Of a DNA stretch of 64,000 bases, positions 1 to 11,912 are shown piece after piece (the first letter of the stretch is position 1; every line of letters begins with the position of its first letter). The notes under the pieces were generated by a model that did not search any database, was not told where the DNA came from, and saw only the letters and a list, made by a program, of their open reading frames with translations. The translations under genes and the position numbers were made by a program. The DNA lies in assembly GCA_010015745.1 (NCBI GenBank), contig ML978245.1, forward strand, positions 63,402-127,401, read 5' to 3'. The DNA comes from Setomelanomma holmii (lineage: Eukaryota > Ascomycota > Dothideomycetes > Pleosporales > Phaeosphaeriaceae).

Positions 1-1629
1 CCCCGAGCCCGAATTCTCCTCAGTATTCGGCTCAAAGTCAAGATTGTTGCGCCAGTCCTCCTTGCTAACCTGTACCGTCGAATTATCCTGCAGTGTGAGA
101 TTTGCAGCCTCAGAAATGTCAGTAGGAAAGATGCGGAAATTAGTAGATAGATTGCCGAACTGTGGAAGGGCTTGGGTGTAGATTTGCAATATGCCTGTGA
201 GGAGGTCGGAGTTGTTGCGCGAGAGCGTGGAGAGACGGAGACCGGGGCCGTCATCTATGCTTAATGTCATGTGAACCAAGCCGTCTGATGAGATGAAGTT
301 ACCGGTGCACTGTTGCGCTTGAAGTTGAGCTTCTTCTTCGACGGTAGGTAAGGCGGAGAGCATTGCGTCGTATAGCTTCGTCCATGCTTGCGGCGGTCCG
401 GCAGTCAGCACCACAACCCCAGTACCATCTGCATCTATAAGCGAAAGCTGTGCGGTGTACCCGTATGCACCGCCATTCTTGCCATGAATATCAATTGTGT
501 GCGGGTACTTTGGCGTGAGATTCTGGCTACGGAAGATTTCCCAGGGCCTGCCTACAAGGGAATAGGGCGAGGATGTCGCCGAATGTGGTTGTAGTCAGGC
601 ACGTATGTCGGCTGCTGAGGTGAGTGCTGTGCGGTTAAGTATGGCGTGGGAGATCATGGCGAGGTCGTTGAGTGACGAGTATAATCCGCCGCCTGGAGCG
701 TTGTCGCTGTACTCAGCGCCCAACGAGTTCTCTACTGGCGGGATAGCGGCGAGTGAACAGTTGCCAGTAGATAGACCAGTGTTGGTAACGTTGAAGGGCT
801 TGACGATGTGTTCTTCGATCAGCTCGGGGTAAGTGAGATTGTATATGGCAGACAGTGCATAGCTGAGGAGGGGGAAGGATAGTTGCGAATATACCGGACG
901 TGTATCGGATTGAGTAATCGGCTGCACGGTTTGCATACCTTCGAGTAGCTCTAAGGCAATGTCAGCGTCTCCATTATCAACAGTGAGACGAGTCATACTC
1001 ACGATCTTGCGAACACGGTCCATTCAATCCAGTAATCCCACACTCTGCCAACTCCTCAAGATCAAAGGCCGGAAATTCCAAGTGCTCCAGCAAAGGCTGA
1101 AGATAGTAGAATTCTGAGAAGCCATAACTCGGTGTTATACCCGAGAGATGATCCGCCAGCGATGCCAGATTTATATTCTCCCATTCAACCGCTGATGACG
1201 TATCCGCTAGCCTGGGGAGATTCTCAGTGATCGGTGTGTCCAGGTCGATACCCGTCCTTAGGACAAGTAGGTCCGTGATGAGCTTCGAAAATTGACCCAA
1301 TGAGATACTGCGTGTCACCATTGATTGTGAAAGTGCCGTTGTCAGCGGCGCCGCGGTGATAATACTCCCACAGTGGCTTGGAGCTGTCGTGGGAGACGAT
1401 TCCGAGTGAGAACGACGTATTCTCCACAGAGAAGCCAGAACTTATAGAGTCGATCGAGAGCCTTATCGAGAGTTGCCTCAAGAGAGGATGTGGTATTGCG
1501 AAGTATGGACGAATTGCTGAGTGCTGTCGGACGAGGAAAGAGGGGTCCGGATGGTGGGCAGCTGCTCCACGCGGATGCTGTGGCATGCAGAGCAAGTAAT
1601 GAAAGTAGAAGATAGTTATGGGACAGCAT
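1..1629 (-). pseudogene. Beta-lactamase-like serine hydrolase, broken, runs off the window start
   Basis: Reading from the ATG at 1629, there is a hydrophobic signal peptide ending near HATASA, then the fungal secreted class C beta-lactamase-like fold: QYLIGSI followed by SKLIT (SxxK nucleophile region), a YSQ where the family has YxN, and GGAYGYT near the C-terminal side. One good intron (951-1002, GTGAGT donor, 52 nt) joins GPCSQD to LLEGMQTV. Three lesions break it: a +1 shift around 1440-1455, a second +1 shift in the AAAA run at 1288-1291 exactly within the SxxK motif, and an in-frame TGA at 595-597 where relatives are expected to have Trp. Reading continues in frame past the TGA to base 1. 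I infer a pseudogene; assembly indels could explain the shifts but not the stop. Family assignment is firm, substrate unknown. Confidence 0.8.
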
Positions 1630-2313
1630 GTTGCTTAGAATCGTTTCGTCATTGTGTCCGAACGTGACTTCCTGAACCCATCCCTTGTCCTTTATATTCC
1701 CGTGCTCTTCCATCAAATGATTCAGATTAGCCTCATCTCCAGATCATCCAACTCCACTTCTCCCCGTCACATCCACACACGCAATCCCACCCGCCATCCT
1801 CTCACCTTCATCCAACCAGCTCCTAGTCGCAAAGGAAGTTGGTGCAAAGCATCGTGAGGTCTGCCTTTCACAGCTCCACATTTGGTCAGCGCCGAGATGG
1901 TGGCTCGGCATTGTGGCGCAAGAGAGATGAATGCGAGATCTGAGATTCCATGATCGACAGTGCATCCGGACCTACATCCGGCAAGGCAGAACAACTCGCT
2001 CAAGGTTGCTCTAACACGCGTAATATGTGGCTGGGCGGTTCTTTGTATGGTGTGGTGGGTGCTGTCTCGCATGCTGTTTTCAGATTGCCAGACTGCTCCA
2101 AAACTAGAGTAAATGTTATGAGAATTCCATGCCAAGCTAGCAGACTTTGACCGTTATGCTACAGTAACAATCACCATCTACTGTATGTCCTATTGGGATT
2201 CTGAATTGCTCAACGCCCCTGGAGTGAAGCACGAACTGCATTGAGAGCCTCTTGAGCGTGTCGTACTCAGCAATAACAGTCGAGTACAACAGTGCGAGAT
2301 TGCGGAAAGTTAC
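1630..2313. other. Intergenic, no gene seen
   Basis: Upstream of the broken hydrolase and downstream of the next minus-strand gene. Only short overlapping ORFs without family resemblance are present. It should hold the hydrolase promoter and the 3' end of its neighbour. Confidence 0.5.
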
Positions 2314-3642
2314 TTAGATCTCCGTCTCTTCGACAAGGCTTAAAAGGCTAGCGCTCCGATTTTCCTCTCCAACAGAGCTCGAAACACTCTGGCTGTCCCT
2401 CGCTCTCACTCGCCTCCCACTCATGCTCGGCAGCGTCTCATCACTGATGACCATGCGGCCTTTATACACCGGCTTGACTCGACGATCCTTCTTCGACGTC
2501 CTAGTCTGAAGTTGTTCTTTCCGCTTCGTGAACGCTCGCTTCAATTGCGCTGTCCGATTTGGACTAACGCATTCCTCCTGCTCCTGTGGTGCTGGCTTCT
2601 TGCCGCTCAGCGACCTAACGACGCCAGTTGTGAAGAGCTTCAAGCTTCCCCACCGACGGAAAGACGAACCTGAGGACTTGCGGTGCTGCTCTTCTTTCCA
2701 CTTTGCTTCTCGATCGAGGTAGTCGTCGATATCTGATGGAGAAGGACCGTATCTCGATTGTGTTTCTTCATCTTCAAAGTGTGCCGTCTTTTGCTGTGAC
2801 ACCATACTGATCAGATCTTGCTGAGAGCGAAAGGCATCTTCATCAACTCGTATTACATCGTCCCAGGTTTCAGATCGTGCGTCTTCATGTGAAACCAAGC
2901 TGGCGATGTTCTGCGGTGGTGCTTCTTCGGTTGAAGTGCGTTCGAAAATGATGTCGTCACTGACATGGCAACCTCTCGTCGTTGATGATCCTGCCACCAC
3001 TGCATACTCGTCACCAAACAGGCTCCTGGGAGAGGAAGAAAACTCGTAAATCGCTCCAATCGTATTGGATTGACTATACTGGATGCTGTCGGCAAAGTTC
3101 GCCTGGTTGAAGATGAATTCTGGAGCTCCGGTGGGCCTGTAAACTCCCAAGACATTGGGATGCCTTTGCTCCGGGCTCGTGGCTATCCTCAATTCGCCAT
3201 GGAACGTGGTCTTCACCCCATTGTCGAGCGACAGAGGCGATAAACTGTCCACCCGCGCTTCATGTGGTGTTTCTGAATTGGTCGTGCCGTCCGAAACCAC
3301 ATTGGACCTGTTCGACTCTTCGGCAGCACTGGGACATGTTACCTCGTGGGCTGCCAAGTCTGACCAGAAATTATCGATCCCATCGTCTTCACTGTGGTGC
3401 AATTGTGATGCCAAGTCTTTGGTGGGATTCCAGTCGAATTGAGGAAGTTGAGGTACCGCGGGCTTCAAGAGCTGGTGTATGGCCTTCACCGTAAGAACGA
3501 AAGATAGGCTTGTGCTAAGCATAGTGCCCGTCCGTTTCGATGGTGGCCCGTCACTCGTGAGGAGCGCTTGCTCGGCAGGCTCATGCTGGAACGGTGAAGC
3601 CCATTCGTCAGGAGACTCCGGCACCTCCTGGATATCGTCCAT
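2314..3642 (-). CDS. Uncharacterised serine-rich, probably disordered protein (442 aa)
   Basis: A single open frame of 442 codons starts at ATG 3642 (MDDIQEVPES); the frame is open slightly further upstream but only with a TTG. The composition is acidic and Ser/Thr-rich, with no signal peptide. A hydrophobic patch (STSLSFVLTV) lies near residue 45. Around residues 330-420 it becomes strongly basic (RRWGSLKLF, LSGKKPAP, then a KRAFTKRKEQ / TSKKDRR stretch), which could be nuclear-localisation or membrane-binding sequence. I do not recognise a domain. The long open frame and lack of stops support coding. An intron near the hydrophobic patch cannot be excluded. Confidence 0.65.
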   Translation of the reverse strand: MDDIQEVPESPDEWASPFQHEPAEQALLTSDGPPSKRTGTMLSTSLSFVLTVKAIHQLLKPAVPQLPQFDWNPTKDLASQLHHSEDDGIDNFWSDLAAHEVTCPSAAEESNRSNVVSDGTTNSETPHEARVDSLSPLSLDNGVKTTFHGELRIATSPEQRHPNVLGVYRPTGAPEFIFNQANFADSIQYSQSNTIGAIYEFSSSPRSLFGDEYAVVAGSSTTRGCHVSDDIIFERTSTEEAPPQNIASLVSHEDARSETWDDVIRVDEDAFRSQQDLISMVSQQKTAHFEDEETQSRYGPSPSDIDDYLDREAKWKEEQHRKSSGSSFRRWGSLKLFTTGVVRSLSGKKPAPQEQEECVSPNRTAQLKRAFTKRKEQLQTRTSKKDRRVKPVYKGRMVISDETLPSMSGRRVRARDSQSVSSSVGEENRSASLLSLVEETEI

Positions 3643-5260
3643 CTCGGGATGACCGCGTGCGTAGAATGGGTTCAAGGTGAGGACTCAGCTATCTTTCCAA
3701 CATGAGGTTCTAAATGGCATATCTGAAATGCTTGCGTGGAGCCCAGAAATCCCTGAAGCGGCTGCCTTTCCTCCCTCCCAGCTATGCACGTGCATGTTGC
3801 ACTGATAGGCATGAGGGGCCGTCCCAGCTTCTCCATTTTCTGCCTGCATCACTTGCCTCAGTGCGTCAGCTCATTCGCTGGTTACCAAGATCATAAAAGT
3901 GGCTGGAGGCCCAGCGTGTGCTTGAAACAGCCCAAGCCCGTGGAACTTCTCCTGGAGGGCGGGGATGGTCGAATTAGATCGCTCATCGGTTCTGCAAAGG
4001 CATCATCGAAGGTCCGACAAAGGGATCGAGTTAGTGTACCATACGCTGAAGCGGCACGGGAGCAAGATCCAACGGTACGCCACAACACTGATGTGGAGAC
4101 GTTGCGCGAACCATCGTTTCTGCTTGGCGTTCATTGCACTGAAAAGTCTTTCCTATTTCTTGCGAAGTAATTCAGATATTGCGCGTCTTTCAAATGGTGT
4201 TCTCCATGGTCCCGATCCTGAAAGTTTGACTGCCTGGCTTCGTGTCAGGACTTGAAGGCGAATTATTGTACAGTCGATATTGACACACCTGACAGCAGAA
4301 GACAGTGTATCTTGGTGGGTGGTTGGGTCATCTCGATGGCGACATCGGTCGGTATGCGCATGGTTTCGACGCAGATTCCCATGGCAACCATGCTGCACGT
4401 ATCAGTTCATGAGCACTTCTCGACGATCGTGATTACTGCTCTTGGGCGAAGTGCTGTAAGTGTGGGTGCGGGGTAGTGTTATTCTCATCCGGCTGAGGGT
4501 ATGATTTTGAGGCAGCTCGGAGTTGAGCGCGCTGTGTGATGCCGAGGTCTGAAGCTAGCTCGCGTACGGTGATTGGGTAAGGACCGGTGGTCGTGACTTC
4601 CCGCTTCCTCCGTCAACACATCGAGCACGCTTTCACAGTGGACACGGACTAAGATCCGGATAGAGCAAATGCAAACGTATATTTGAACTTTTCGTAAGGG
4701 TAAACCTGGTCTCAGAACCGACACACACCCAATGCACCTGACCTCTAATCTATATGCACAGACAATGCACCTTCCATGCTTGCCAAATTCGAAGAGATAG
4801 AAGTAGACATATACACCAGAATTCACCCACAGTCCGTCGCACAATTTGAATCTGCGTTGCCTTTGGAAAGTTCACAAGGGACAACCGATAAGGCCTTCAT
4901 ACATTCCGATGTTGACCGCCTTCTAGTTGTTGGATTTGCGGCCGTTGTTGGACTGCTTGCACCAGGCAGATGCGCGCCGTGAGGTGAAGCGTCTAATGCT
5001 TTTTTTAGAGAAAGAAATTCGTGGAAAATCCGCCCGGTGTTTTCGTCATGTTTGATAATAGAACCCATGGAGTGGCTCCTGAAACTCCGATGCAAATGCA
5101 GAGCACCAGCGACGATATGCTGCTGAGCGCACGATGAATGTGATAAAAGTGATGTTGAGGGTCTGATTCTTTTAACTCAGTTTGATGATACACTATGATA
5201 CGATATCGGGGTGTCGAGTGTGCTCCCATGCACGCGATGGAAGCAGGCGAGAAATCTGCT
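3643..5260. other. 1.6 kb intergenic region, no supported gene
   Basis: Several 60-128 codon frames overlap on both strands, but none has a recognisable motif, a consistent intron pattern or a signal peptide. Contains the promoter of the 2314-3642 gene and the 3' UTR of the zinc-finger regulator. Confidence 0.5.
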
Positions 5261-8200
5261 TTATTGTTGCAATGCCGAGCTTCCGGTTTGATGGTTATAG
5301 TTGTATGAGGGATTTGGTGGCAAGAAGGAATCTTGAGCATCAATAGGTGTGAATAGCTGTCGCATGTTGAGAGTGAGATCGGCAAGCGCATAGTCGTCGG
5401 CCACAGTATTGACAGATCCTAGGTCCAGGCCCTTGTGAGCTGAGGAGGTGACGTGCGCTCGAATTTGTTTCAGTAGATGGAACACCTGCCGACACCGAAG
5501 ATCTGCCGGTGCAGCCCACTCCTGAGGTCGTGAGTTGCGAAGAAATACTTGTGCGAGGAAGTAGAAGTGAACTCCATCTCTACAGAAACCATGCCGAGGC
5601 TGGTTCTGGGTGTATTGGATGGCTAGATCGGCGTCCCATATCGCTTTCCACAGCTCGAGAGCGTTGAAGGTCGACCGAAGGAGTTGCTGCACTTGCTCGT
5701 TGATGCCACTAGGAGGAGTGATGGTGCCATACGGTGGCGTACTGGTGCCACTCGTTGAGCCGCAACGCAGGAGTTGTCGTTGAATGTTGTAAATCTGGAT
5801 ATGGATAGCATGAATGAGAACTGCAGATGCATTAGCCGTGAGCATCGTGAGGGAAGCATACTTAGACGTACTGAACTTTCCGAACACATTGGTGGCCCGC
5901 TCAGGGAAGCGGTTGTGTCCAGCTTCGTACAAGACTTGAAGTGCCTCGCCCATTCCCAGTTGCTTTGCACGTCGACTTCCACATGTATTGTTGCCTTGCG
6001 CAGCCTGCCCCCTCAGTCCTAGGGCGCTCGCACAATCTTCCGCGTTCCTTGCGTCCCACGCTGCATCATCTGATGGAAGAGGTACCTTGATCTCGTGAAC
6101 GTCGAAGTGCGGTTGGGTGTTGAAGAAGATTGTACAAGCAGCATCAGTCAGGAAAATGTAGGCCATGAATCTGGTGCGCTTTTCGTTCTCGATCCATGAT
6201 TTCCAGCTCCAAGTATTGACCTCTTCTCCGGTGACCGGACCCGGCTGATGGAGCGCGCTGGCATTGAGGTGCTCGCGGGGAAGAGTTCGCAACATGCCAG
6301 TGCGCCTTGTGATGTTCGCCAGTACGCCAAACTCTTCTCGAATCTGCTGGCGTTGTGTCTGGGAGCCATGCCAGAGGAACAACGATTGAAGTAGAGCAAG
6401 GGACTGTAGCTCCTCCATGTTTGCAGGCAAGCTTGAAGTAACGTCAGATGCTTGCTGAGACTGCTTGAATAGTTTATAACACTCGCTCGACCTTAACACA
6501 GCTGGACGAACAACGCCCATAAGCCAAAGAACATCTTCCGGTCCAATCCTATCGGAGTACACTGCACCAACGCAGCACATGGCCAAAATGAGACCGAGGT
6601 TGGCCGTCAGTGGATCGAAAGTCCGGGCATGAATCAGCGGCCAGTGCGAGTGGTAATGTCGAAAGTCGTGCAGGAAGCCCTTCACATTGTCACCCACCAG
6701 GATGCTCCTCAACCTCTCATAGGCACTAGCTTCATTTGTGCCTGACGCTAGCGATGTCGCATTTGGAAAGCAATAGGCCAAAAGCGAACTGACTTTATGT
6801 TGCAAGGGGTCGGAGGCGGAGGGCGGAGCAAGGGACCAATTGTCAAAGGTTGGAGAAGAGTCGACAAAGCCGGGCGCGTGCGAGTACAGCCCCAAGAAAG
6901 TATCATTTGGTGTATCATCTGAGGTCTAAAAGGTTCCGGTCAGAACGCCAGCAGCTTTGGGTTGATATGGGCCACCTGCCGTACTGGAAGTCATAAGGTG
7001 CGAATCTCCGTTGAACGTACCATTTCGCCATAACGAGCCGTCCTGACCATTCGATAAGCCATCAACAGTAGGCAGAGATGAAACCCCATAGCTAGTCGCA
7101 TCAGCGCCTTCTGTCTTGACAGGCATGGCATTGTGGGACATGGTGGTGCCAGTTGCAGAATGATCGTAGTTGTAGTGATTGTTCGCTCCGGGAACATTGG
7201 ACGAGTCCTGGTTCTGCTGAGCACTGAAGTTGTTGGACACGGCATCCGGTCGGAAGTCGTTGAAGTTCATGCGTTGATTCTGGAACTCCAAAGCCGACAT
7301 GCTGCGGCGATTCTCATCCATGCCGCTGCCGGGACGCATGTTCAGGCTGTTCGAGCGAGAGGTGCGAGCCGACATCGACTGATGATTGGCGATAGACGGC
7401 AAGCTGTCACCGAACCCGTTGGGTCCGACTGCAGGCATCTGTGGCATACCCATAGAGTATGTGCCATCGGAATAGGGCATAGACGTGTTGGGCATATGGT
7501 TCAGGTAAGAGTTCTGCTCCGCACCGCTTGGCTGCCTGTTCTTTAGGTGGTTTTGTGCATGCTGCAAGTGGTTCGCGCCCGTAGGGTTGCCTCTGCGTAT
7601 CGAGCATTTCTGGAAATGACGCTTCAGAATATCACTTCTGCTAAAAGTGTCTTTGCAAAGATGGCACGAGTAGGGGCGCTCGCCAGTGTCTGTGTAACGT
7701 TAGTGTCTGAGCAGCAGTCGCCAAATCATGGGACTTACGTCTAAGCAAATGGCGCTTGAGATGTTTCAAGTGCAGGTACGTCTTGTTGCAATGTGGGCAC
7801 TCGTACTTGCCCTCGGCGTTCTTGGTAGCATTAGTTGGTGTTTTGCCAGCAGCTGGCGCGGGCCGCCCGGGGTGCGTAGGTAAAACGCCGCGCCTTCCTT
7901 GTTGTCCAACAACGTGCAATGGCTCCGGCTCTTGTGCTGCAAGAACCGGAGGATGGGGGTATAATGACGGGTGTGACAAGCCTAGACCCTGTGCTGGCGC
8001 AAGCTGATGCGAGTTCGAATGCGCTGCTGCTGTGGAGAGCATGGGAGCTTGCGAGTACGCCGACGACATGGGGAGGTACGAAGAAGGCGACGGCTGGATG
8101 GGTCTCAGCGGCGGGTGCGGCATGCCGGAGCTGCCATTGGGCGCAGAAGTTACAGGCGTGTGCGGTGTTTGTGGGTTGCTATTGTGCCCGCTGTACATTG

Positions 8201-8333
8201 AGGCATACGAGGGCGCGCCACTGTGAAGCGGCGGCAGCGTGGGTAGTTGGTTCTGCGCGCCATTGTACGACTGTTGACCTAACGACGCGTACTGGGGCAA
8301 GCCAGGCTGGCGGAAACGGTCTCCATGGTCCAT
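5261..8333 (-). CDS. C2H2 zinc-finger transcription factor with fungal-specific regulatory domain
   Basis: Three exons (8333-7739, 7689-7021, 6918-5261) total 974 codons, 973 aa. The N-terminus is Pro/Ser/Gln-rich and disordered. Two tandem C2H2 fingers span about residues 176-225: first C-P-H-C, then HTGERPYSCHLC with SRSDILKRHFQKC. An Asn/Ser-rich linker follows, then a large helical region of the fungal_trans (middle homology) type (FRHYHSHWPLIHARTF, NEKRTRFMAYIF). The first intron (49 nt, GTAAGT, CTAAC) falls inside the zinc fingers and is certain. The second (6919-7020) has a strong GTACGT donor but two nearby acceptors, and only the distal one keeps the frame. Nuclear DNA-binding regulator; targets unknown. 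Confidence 0.85.
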
Positions 8334-11300
8334 TATATGGAAGCTGGGTTGGTGGTGATGATGATGTTCGGGGATGTACTGTCGAAGAATGCGCGACCAA
8401 TTGATGTGGTTATTGGCAATCTCATTCGTCGAACCTCAAGTCCGAACAGTGATGGAGACGGCTGGTGACGTGCCGAGCTGGAGCTGCAGGTAGCAATGAT
8501 AGACAGCGCGTGCCTGTAAGAGAAGCTATGTGGAGTTGTGGGGTGATCGGAATGACTGTCGATGCGCGACTATGTCCAAGTGGAGGAGAGATTCCCACAC
8601 GGCCGTGGAGAGGGAACGGAGAGAGGTGTAGCGTGGCAAAGGAGTGGCTCTGCTGAGAAATGGGCAATGATGATGAATGGGTCGCTGCGCTACTAGGAGG
8701 AGTTTGTCTGGCGCTTCCGCGTGCAGTACCAGGTGCCGCGCGAGTGACAAGGGGACAGTTGCAGATCGGAGGCCCACTTGCGCTTCAGCCTCAGCCGATA
8801 TGTGCGGATAGACCAAGTGGAGTTATCTGACAGCACGAGGCAGCCAGGAACGCAATTTAGACCCTCGAGAGACTGACGTCGCTGTTGGGGGCAGAGACTT
8901 TGGGCAGGGTGGTTGAGTACCCCAAGAGAGTGGTAGAGCTCGGCGAAAATTTGAGCAAATGTTCGCAACCGCCTTCCGCGTACTGTAACCTGCTTTCCGC
9001 ACTGCTTATCGCCGGAGTTTGCCGGACGCTGGGACACGTCTGTTTGCAAGAATGCCTGTGCTGGTTTCGAGAAAAAGAGATGGGAAATGGGAGGGGGAGC
9101 GGAGGCCAAGTGAAGCTTCCAGTCGAGCGGTGTTTCGTGGCAAGCGCGTCCGAGGCTGTGTATGCTTGCTTCAGTCTGCGGGAGGTGGAGCAAGGTCAGG
9201 AAAGAGCGACGCAGGAACTCGACGAAGGCCAAAGCAATAGGACGGCACGTGATCTCCAACGGGATGATGGATTTTACGGCACGTTGTTAGCACGCGGTTC
9301 TTTCGTAGCTCCAATTCAGAAGTCCCTGACACGCTCAATGCTCAATAGCAGCATCCCAAATGACGACAGGCCCTGGCAGACTGAATCTCCCTCACCATTC
9401 CCAGCATCGTGGCAGGCAGCCCAACCGCCTGCACACCGGCCTAAAGTTGCTGTCGCTGTATACGCGCCATTCGCGCCGGCCTGAGTCGTGCACCGTCCGC
9501 CTCCCAGCCAATTCCTTCCATGTGCCGGTCGTGGCCATCGTTTCAAAGATCACTCCGCATGGGCCAGCGGCAATCGATATGACCAGGACGCGTCTACCCT
9601 TCATAAGCACAACAGCCATCCCTTCGACGCGCACAATGTCATTATCCCCCGTTACGAGCATGTCTGTTTATTCCCACGATGATTGCCTCATGCAGCATGC
9701 CATTGTCATTGGATCGCCCCAGCTCCCGCTGCTGCGCAAGCAACTCATCCGAGCGTCGCAGGCTATCGTCTCCGAGCGAGGCCGAGCTTCAATCCGCACC
9801 GGCGGGTGTGGCTGCCAGGGTCTATTTTCGCTGACGAAATCAGAGCATCCGGTGAGCGCATTCTTACCCTCTCTCATCCCACAATTCAGTTTTCGAAATG
9901 TACTGTTTTCTACACGCTTTGGCGCGCGGTGAGGCTGCTGAGGACGCGTCGAGGTGTTCTCGCACCGCATCGTCTCAGTCGCCGAGGTGCTTGAGGTTGA
10001 GCGAAAATCTTTGGAGGGCGTGACGTAGGCCTTCCTGATTTGTCTGCGCTAGACCAGGGACCCTCGGCGATAGCACAAACGGCGTCCGCCAAAAGTTCGG
10101 CTGAGCATCACTCGCCTGTGCGCGCCTGTCGAATGTAGCCACCGGTCCTTGAAACCGTCCTTCGAGAATAATGCGCAGAAGCACGAAGCGCATTATCTCT
10201 GATCGAAACAGCTGGTGCTGCAGGTAGATCCACAGCTCATGCGCCAATCGTGCTGTTGATGAGCTTTCACAAATCCTCGCTTCTTGGCTGTAATTGTTGT
10301 TGAATGCTTGTCGTCCAGTAAGCTTACGTATCGCCCTTCAGCGACACGGTTAGCGTCTCTGCTCACGATGCTGCTGAGCGATGGCGTCCTGATGCTCAGT
10401 GGCGCTCAAAGCGGCATTCCGAGCGCAGCTGCTGACTCGATTATCAAGTGTGACACATCCGATGCTCGCACGCCCGGCGCAAGACTGAGGTCACATCCTC
10501 GACCAAGAGTCTCCGCTGGGATACGGTACATATTTGCGTCGCATCTCTGCTCGGCTTGGCGGAGCTCAGGTAACCCGATGGCTAGTTGCGGTAAATGCAG
10601 CCGACCAAGTCGCGCTCAACAGCAAAGCGTCACCGGTGATGTCGCCGGTCTGCTGCAACAGAAATTTTCTTCAGTAAGGCGCTGCCTGCTTGCTGTCTTC
10701 TGACTTTCGTAATTGGCCGTAACTCGTCGTGACTGCCTTGCCGATCTAATTGCCGTAATGCCGCGCAAGTCAGGCCCCCACGCGTTTCCTGGTCCGCTCT
10801 CACCGCGCTGAGCAGATGCAAGAAAATCTTGGTGTTGCTTGCACGACCGCGGCGCCGAGACTATCGAATGTTTCCAGGTCCGTTGACAAGACTGCTGGGC
10901 ATTATTGGCGTTTCCGCCATTTTGCATATGTTTTTGCATCCAGAGTGCTTCAAGATGTGGTGAGCAGTTCTTGAAGGATGTCGAATTAAGCTCAGTCCCA
11001 CCAGCGGGAGCACTGGGGCTGAATGATATCGGCAGCATAAAGTGTGGCCCCTCTTTCACAGCCTGATCCTGCATCGCACACCCCAAGCAGGCAAGAACGG
11101 CGAGGGGAAGGCGGGAAATGTCGTGCAGCATCCGTGGCCCACTACACGCCTCCCTTGGCCGAAGCATCACGCACGCTTCATGTTTGAAACTCCGGCCACG
11201 ACTCTGCCAACGTGGTTGCGCACTGCTGGCTCGCAGCGCCCGGAGGCTGAGAAGTCGGTCAAGGCGCCGACAGGAAACATCCTTCCGCAATCGACACCTT

Positions 11301-11912
11301 GGCTGGGAGTGGCTGGTCGGCCTTTTCGTTGCCGGCCTGGCTTCACTGGCTCATTGCATGCGGAAGACTGCCGCCGCCTAGGGGTATTATGTACTTGTTT
11401 CGAGTTGCGATGGTCTCGTAACGAGGAGCGGATGTCAGCCCTGAAGTGGTATCCTTGACCGGCTGGGACGTCACAGCCTACTCGACGTGGGGTTGTCTGC
11501 GACGGCTGTGTTCACGGCATGCACTGCGATTGCAGAATATGCTTGTCGAGGGTGAGGAGTTTGGGAGTTCTGGAATCGTGCAAACAATCCAAGACCCTTC
11601 GCATGGTGTAGCACATGAGGAACCATCTTAGCGTGGCTGCTCCTTTCACGACAATACCACAGTAGAAGGGTCGTACCTGCCTCCAGAAGGTAAACTCACC
11701 AAACACAGCTCTAGCAGAGCCATGTTTGTAATGGGCTCTCGATCTCGCATCGCCTCACATAACTCATATGTGTTGTTATAGACTGTGTAGACCAGGGCTT
11801 CATTCGCAGTGTGCTTGTTCGGGATCGAGCTTTCTAGAACTCTCGCTTCTTAGACGTGTTCCGTGAAATGCATCGTTCGTGACGTCCCCTTTTCATCAAC
11901 CACAGTATACTT
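8334..11912. other. 3.6 kb region without a supported gene
   Basis: Separates the zinc-finger regulator (-) from the next gene (+), so it includes both promoters. Frames up to about 220 codons exist, but they overlap on opposite strands, lack recognisable motifs, and several begin without ATG. GC-rich with no obvious repeat and no tRNA-like B box noticed. A long 5' leader of the regulator or an RNA gene could lie here, but nothing in the sequence proves it. Confidence 0.5.

Noticed and set aside
545..597. A 51-nt in-frame intron (GTGCCT...TTGTAG) that would remove the TGA in the beta-lactamase-like gene
   Set aside because: The donor is poor, the only CTGAC is too close to the donor, and removal would delete family-typical sequence (SSPYSLVGRPWE region) that continues in frame after the stop.
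8885..9932. Overlapping plus-strand frames of 190-199 codons
   Set aside because: No motif, no leader, heavy overlap with antisense frames of similar length; typical of GC-rich non-coding sequence.
10616..11290. 224-codon minus-strand frame
   Set aside because: No recognisable domain; overlapped by several other frames on both strands; composition not protein-like.
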